Assembly (NCBI RefSeq): GCF_009857595.1 | Contig: NZ_WWCU01000023.1 | Coordinates: forward strand, 1-64,000 | Source: Pseudoduganella aquatica | GTDB taxonomy: Bacteria; Pseudomonadota; Gammaproteobacteria; Burkholderiales; Burkholderiaceae_D | DNA: 64,000 nucleotides | Direction: 5' to 3' | Part shown: piece by piece, positions 60,184 through 64,000 of the stretch | How positions within the stretch are numbered: position 1 is the first letter of the stretch | Layout of the letters: each line of letters opens with the position of its first letter | Made by a program: the position numbers and the translations under genes | The notes under the pieces: model-generated | Told to the model about the DNA's origin: nothing | The model's database searches: none | The model's input: only the letters and a program-made list of their open reading frames with translations

Positions 60184-62438
60184 AACGACACCGCATCCTT
60201 TCTTCCATCGCCGCAGCCGCGCTGTTCGCGGCGCTGCCCCAGCCTGCGCTGTCCAGCGGCGGCGACGGTTTCAGCGCCAACCGCTTCGCATCCGAATACC
60301 AGGTTGCGCCCGGCGTGCTGGCCCAGTTCGCGGGCGGCAACCTGGGCGTGCTGCCAGGGACGTACTGGCGCGTCTACCACTACCTGGCTTACCAGGCCGC
60401 GAAGGGCCGCGCGCTCACGCCGCAGCAGCTCGCCGCGCTGGAACTGGATCGCTGGCATGTGGGCAAAACCAGCGGCTGGGACTACAGTTACGAAGCGGAG
60501 AAGAACGGCTCCGGCGCCTGGCTGAAGGAGCGCGCAGTCTACGCCAAGCAATGGGGCCTGGCGGATGTGAAGCTGGACGTGATGGGGGACGTGGAACACG
60601 CCAGCTACGTCAACTGCCATGAGGATGCGTTCAAGCAGGCGGCGCTGACGATGAAGGCGCGTGCGCAGCTCGGCGCTGGCGGCAAGGCGGACCAGTGGCA
60701 CAAGGCCTGGCTGCAAGGACAGGACGCGGTGTTCGCCAACTGCGAGGAGCCGCCCTACCAGTATGGCTCGCCGCAGCCGAAGCGGGTGGTGCAGCTGCCT
60801 TCCGCCGTGCCCGCGAACGCGCCGGACTGGCTCAAGGCCGACCAGGCATACCAGACCGCCGCCGCGCATTTTTACGCCCGCAATTTCGACTTGGCGCGCA
60901 AGCAGTTCCTGGCCGTCGCGCAGGATGCCAAGTCGCCCTGGCGCACGCTGGGCAGCTACCTGGCGGCGCGCAGCCTGATACGCAGCGCCACGCTGGAGCA
61001 GGGCGGCAAGGCGCCGGACCGCGCGGCCAAGCTGGCGCTGGCGCGCAAGGAGCTGGATGCACTGGCGCCGTCGTATGCGCCTGCAAAACAAATGATCTCG
61101 CTGGTGGACGCGCGCCTGGACCCGGTGGCGCGCATCGCCGTGCTGGCACGCAGGCTGGAGCAGGAGCCCTTCAGCGCCGAGACGCCAAGGCTGCTGAGCG
61201 ACTATCTGGTGCTGCTGGACCAGCAGCCGCGCAGCGCGATGATCGCGGCGCAGGAACCGCTGACGGCCTGGATAGGCAGCATGCAGGCCGAGGCGCCGCT
61301 GGACGTATTTGAAAGCGCGAACAGCAAGGAGGTGCAGCAGGCGCGGGCGCAAGCCTTGCAGGATCTGCGCGCGCGCTGGCTGAAGCAGAAGGACGACGGC
61401 GCGCTCTGGCTGGCGCCGCTGCTGACGCTGGCCCACGCCGGCGAGCTGACGGAGGCCGAGAAGAAAGCCGCCGCCGCAGTGCCAGCCAGGCATCCGCTGT
61501 ATCTCACGCTGCAGTACAACCTGGCGCGGCTCGCCATCGCCGAGAAGCAGGCGGCGCAGGCCGACAAGGACATAGACCGCCTGATGGCCAGCCACGGCAA
61601 GGCCATGTCGGTCGCCACCACCAACCGCTACCTGGCCTTGAAGCTGTTTTCCGCCGGGACGCTGGATGACTTCCTGAAGGCCGCGCCGCGCAAACCAGAC
61701 CCTGTGGAAGCAGGCGAGGCGATCGATGCCGCGCCGGCCGAAGGCGAGACCGACGAGGACTTCGGCCGCAGCGTGTACCGTTACTTCCCAACCGCCGAGC
61801 TGCGCGCGCTGCTGGCGCATCCGCGCCTGCCCAAGCAGTGGCGCAAGCCGCTGGAGGAAACCATGCTGGCGCGCGCGCTGATCTTCAACGACGAGGCAAC
61901 GGCGCTGGCGCTGCTGGACAAGGTGGCGCAAGGCCGCAAGACCACCGAGCATCTCTACGCGCGCTACCGCAAGGCGGCCAGCGGCGCGGAACGGCAGCTG
62001 GCCGGTGCGCTGATACTGGTGAACACGCCGGAACTGAATCCGTCCGTGATCGATGCGCAGGGCCTCAGCCGCAACTGGGGCTGCCGCTCGGGCGGAATGG
62101 AGGAATCCCAGGCCATGCCCCAGCAGCCGCCGCGCCACCTGGGTCCGGAGCAGCTGGCGGATGCTGGCAAGGAGCAGCAGGTGCTGCTGAAGCTTCCGCT
62201 GCGCACGGAGTTCATCGCGCCGGCCTTGCTGGCGTGGGCCAAGCTGAAGCCGAACGACGACGAGGCGCCGAAGGCCTTGCATTTCCTGGTGGCGTCCACG
62301 CGCATGGAGTGCCCGTATGGGACGGACAAGGAAGAGAAGGACCAGCTGCGCGCGCAGTATTCGAAGGAGGCCTTCAACCTGCTGAAGAAGAACTACCCGA
62401 ACAGCAAGTGGGCGCAGCAGACCAAGTACTTCTTCTAG
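60180..62438 (+). CDS. 752-residue exported protein of unknown function
   Basis: The protein has a signal peptide (cleavage near PALSSGG) and helical, Ala/Leu/Gln-rich sequence with several TPR-like stretches (for example YQTAAAHFYARNFDLARKQF and LQYNLARLAIAEKQAAQADK). Four Cys occur in pairs, one near NCHEDAF and NCEEPPY, one near GCRSGG and RMECPYG. It is coupled to the DUF3142 gene and should work with it in the periplasm. I have seen this pairing in proteobacterial genomes but know no function. Its stop overlaps the convergent alkA stop by four bases (CTAG). Confidence 0.75.
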   Translation: MKRHRILSSIAAAALFAALPQPALSSGGDGFSANRFASEYQVAPGVLAQFAGGNLGVLPGTYWRVYHYLAYQAAKGRALTPQQLAALELDRWHVGKTSGWDYSYEAEKNGSGAWLKERAVYAKQWGLADVKLDVMGDVEHASYVNCHEDAFKQAALTMKARAQLGAGGKADQWHKAWLQGQDAVFANCEEPPYQYGSPQPKRVVQLPSAVPANAPDWLKADQAYQTAAAHFYARNFDLARKQFLAVAQDAKSPWRTLGSYLAARSLIRSATLEQGGKAPDRAAKLALARKELDALAPSYAPAKQMISLVDARLDPVARIAVLARRLEQEPFSAETPRLLSDYLVLLDQQPRSAMIAAQEPLTAWIGSMQAEAPLDVFESANSKEVQQARAQALQDLRARWLKQKDDGALWLAPLLTLAHAGELTEAEKKAAAAVPARHPLYLTLQYNLARLAIAEKQAAQADKDIDRLMASHGKAMSVATTNRYLALKLFSAGTLDDFLKAAPRKPDPVEAGEAIDAAPAEGETDEDFGRSVYRYFPTAELRALLAHPRLPKQWRKPLEETMLARALIFNDEATALALLDKVAQGRKTTEHLYARYRKAASGAERQLAGALILVNTPELNPSVIDAQGLSRNWGCRSGGMEESQAMPQQPPRHLGPEQLADAGKEQQVLLKLPLRTEFIAPALLAWAKLKPNDDEAPKALHFLVASTRMECPYGTDKEEKDQLRAQYSKEAFNLLKKNYPNSKWAQQTKYFF

Positions 62439-63334
62439 TCGGCGGCGCGCGGATGCAGGCTGGCCCACAAATGGGCCGCCGCCATGGTGCGGTGGGGCGC
62501 GTAGCGCTTGAGTATTTCTTCGGTGCGGGCCATGTCCGGCTTGCTGTCCTCGCCCAGCAGCGCTTGCAGCGCGGCGCGGATGGCGACGTCGCCGTGCAGT
62601 GAGCAGTCGGGATAGCCGTAGCCGCGCAGCAGGCCGTAGTTGACGGTCCACGGGCCTATGCCTTTCACCGCCAGCAACGCCTTGCCGATGTCGTCGATGC
62701 TGTTGCCGGGACCGGGCACGAGATCGAGTTCGCCGCTGGCCACCAGCGCGGCAAAGCGCAGCAGGGTTTCCGCCTTGGCGCGCGAGAATTTGCGGCTGGT
62801 GAGGTCGCCCACTTGCAGGCGCGAGGCGCCGGCGGCGTCCGGGTAGCACCACAGGCCGCTGCTGTGCTCAACGCCGGCCTGCAGGATGAAGGTGCGGCGT
62901 AGCGAGATGGCGAAGGGCAGGTTGATCTGCTGGCCGATGATGGCCCAGGTCAGCGCCTCGAACACGGTGGCCGACTGCACGATGCGCAGGCCGGGCTGGC
63001 GGCGCGACAGTTCGCCCAGCAGTGAATCGTTTGCCGCGAAGTCCAGGAAGGGCTGCGGGTCGATGCGCAGGCCCAGCACATTCAGCACGGCGTTGCGCGC
63101 CTGCTCGGCCAGCGCGGGTGGCAGCGCCACGCCGGCTTGCACCGCGTATTCGGCTAGCCCTGTGTCTGCGCCGCCCAGCGCGATATCGATCACCAGCGGC
63201 ACGCCATCCATCACCACGCCTTTGCGCAGCCGTTCGGGGCTGATCTGCTCCGCCACGCTTTCCGCGTCCCGGCTGTGGAAGGCGAGCACGTCGTGCAGGC
63301 GGTAGCCCTGCGGCAGCGCGATACTGTGCTTCAT
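62435..63334 (-). CDS. AlkA-type DNA-3-methyladenine glycosylase II
   Basis: The 299-residue protein has an N-terminal AlkA-like beta domain and a helix-hairpin-helix glycosylase core: VFEALTWAIIGQQINLPFA, then LAVKGIGPWTVNYGLLRG and the catalytic D249 in SLHGDVAIR. This is the HhH-GPD motif. It excises alkylated purines. No Ada domain precedes it, unlike Ada-AlkA fusions. I chose the ATG at 63334, which overlaps the DMT gene's stop by four bases. Confidence 0.9.
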   Translation of the reverse strand: MKHSIALPQGYRLHDVLAFHSRDAESVAEQISPERLRKGVVMDGVPLVIDIALGGADTGLAEYAVQAGVALPPALAEQARNAVLNVLGLRIDPQPFLDFAANDSLLGELSRRQPGLRIVQSATVFEALTWAIIGQQINLPFAISLRRTFILQAGVEHSSGLWCYPDAAGASRLQVGDLTSRKFSRAKAETLLRFAALVASGELDLVPGPGNSIDDIGKALLAVKGIGPWTVNYGLLRGYGYPDCSLHGDVAIRAALQALLGEDSKPDMARTEEILKRYAPHRTMAAAHLWASLHPRAAD

Positions 63335-64000
63335 GCGGAGGCCGATTTGCGCAGCCAGCCGAAGCCGGGCTTGAAGCCGGTGACCAGCGCGGTGCCGACG
63401 ATGACGATGGCCGAACCCAGTATGGTGTACCAGCCCACCACTTCGTTCAGGAACAGGGTGCCGAGCAGGATGCCGAACAGGGGGCTGAGGAAGGTGACGG
63501 TCAGCGCCGACGTCGGTCCCACGTCGCGTATCAGGCGGTAGTACAGCAAGTAGGCCACGCCGCTGCACAGCACGCCCAGCGCGAGCGCGGCGCCCATGAT
63601 GCCCACGGTGGGCTGGCCCGGCTGCGGGAAGAAGGCCAGCGAGGGCAGCACCAGCAGCGTGGCGGCCCACATGCTGCCGTGCGCATTGGCGAAGGGCTCG
63701 ACCGCTTTGGCGGACTTGGCGTAGGTGCTGGCGATGCCGTAGTTGAAGGCGGCGAACAGCGCGGCGGCGATGGCCAGGCCGGCGCCTTCGCGCGAGCTGG
63801 CGTGGTCGAAGCCGACCAGCAGCGCCACGCCGCCGGTGCCCATGACGAGGCCCAGCATCACGCGCGCGGACACCATCTGGCGGTGCCATACGGCACCGAT
63901 GACGGCGCCCCAGATCGGCGCGGTGGCGTTCAGCACCGCCATCACGGAGGCGGACAGCGTGCGCGCGGCGTAGGCGTAGAGCAGGAAGGGCAGGGCGGAG
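63331..64000 (-). CDS. EamA/DMT family transporter, 5' end beyond the window
   Basis: The visible 223 codons cover the C-terminal part of a ten-helix DMT exporter. The frame remains open to the window edge with family-like sequence (LPFLLYAYAARTLSASVMAV), so the start is outside. The second EamA half is present (YYRLIRDVGPTSALTVTFLS, PLFGILLGTLFLNE). Its stop overlaps the alkA start. Confidence 0.87.
   Translation of the reverse strand, partial: SALPFLLYAYAARTLSASVMAVLNATAPIWGAVIGAVWHRQMVSARVMLGLVMGTGGVALLVGFDHASSREGAGLAIAAALFAAFNYGIASTYAKSAKAVEPFANAHGSMWAATLLVLPSLAFFPQPGQPTVGIMGAALALGVLCSGVAYLLYYRLIRDVGPTSALTVTFLSPLFGILLGTLFLNEVVGWYTILGSAIVIVGTALVTGFKPGFGWLRKSASA

Noticed and set aside
60165..62852. 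895-codon open frame antisense to the 752-residue protein gene and alkA
   Set aside because: It crosses two genes, is Arg/Leu/Gln/His-rich without motifs and has no plausible start.

Overview
The window reads as a chromosomal segment of a high-GC betaproteobacterium, most likely of the Oxalobacteraceae (Massilia, Duganella or Janthinobacterium type). The inference rests on gene content and style: a PHA phasin, a PEP-CTERM exported protein, a LivHMGF transporter, class 2 PyrD, Bpt and Aat N-end-rule transferases, a cysTWA-cysB sulfate operon, GTAG-headed REP palindromes and uniformly GC-rich third codon positions. No phage, integrase, insertion sequence or CRISPR array was seen, so this is core chromosome with small accessory insertions.

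Layout. 1-5.6 kb: exported S9 peptidase, GMC oxidoreductase, HigBA toxin-antitoxin pair and a broken polysaccharide deacetylase. 5.6-11.1 kb: a minus-strand operon of a 44-residue PBP2-like membrane anchor, RodA and a 14-repeat propeller diguanylate cyclase, divergent from a PEP-CTERM protein gene that has two identical upstream boxes and a sigma-54-type promoter. 11.2-16 kb: DUF1272 protein, a membrane-anchored XRE regulator translationally coupled to an exported protein of unknown function, LysE exporter with MocR regulator, a ParE/antitoxin pair and tRNA-Lys. 16-30.2 kb: mostly housekeeping genes (GspE-type ATPase, spermidine-synthase-like protein, glycine-zipper lipoprotein-like protein, barstar-like protein, purN, RsmB-like methyltransferase, MscS channel, fatty acid desaturase, prohibitin-like protein, rpmB-rpmG, radC, two membrane proteins, fkpB-ispH).

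30.3-40.7 kb: livHMGF without its binding protein, an M14 peptidase overlapping an alpha/beta hydrolase whose end lies inside a REP element, a phasin with operator-like palindromes, a DMT exporter, a nitroreductase, a PbpG-type peptidase and an IclR regulator. 40.7-47.8 kb: dgkA, then a sulfate region (sbp, 1-Cys peroxiredoxin, TauE/SafE permease, cysT-cysW-cysA-cysB). 47.9-53.2 kb: chemoreceptor, BIME-like REP pair and TonB-dependent receptor. 52.1-56.4 kb: a five-gene minus-strand run, nudix-aat-bpt-pyrD-tas. 56.5-64 kb: initiator tRNA with a near-consensus promoter and a terminator, two small membrane proteins, MerR with tandem TipAS domains overlapping a PPM1-type methyltransferase, a two-gene DUF3142/unknown exported protein unit, an AlkA-type glycosylase and a DMT exporter cut by the window edge.

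The best candidates for little-described biology are the PBP2-anchor/RodA/GGDEF operon facing the PEP-CTERM gene, the transmembrane XRE plus exported partner, and the DUF3142 plus 752-residue exported protein pair. All functional calls come from reading motifs and neighbourhood; no database search was run.
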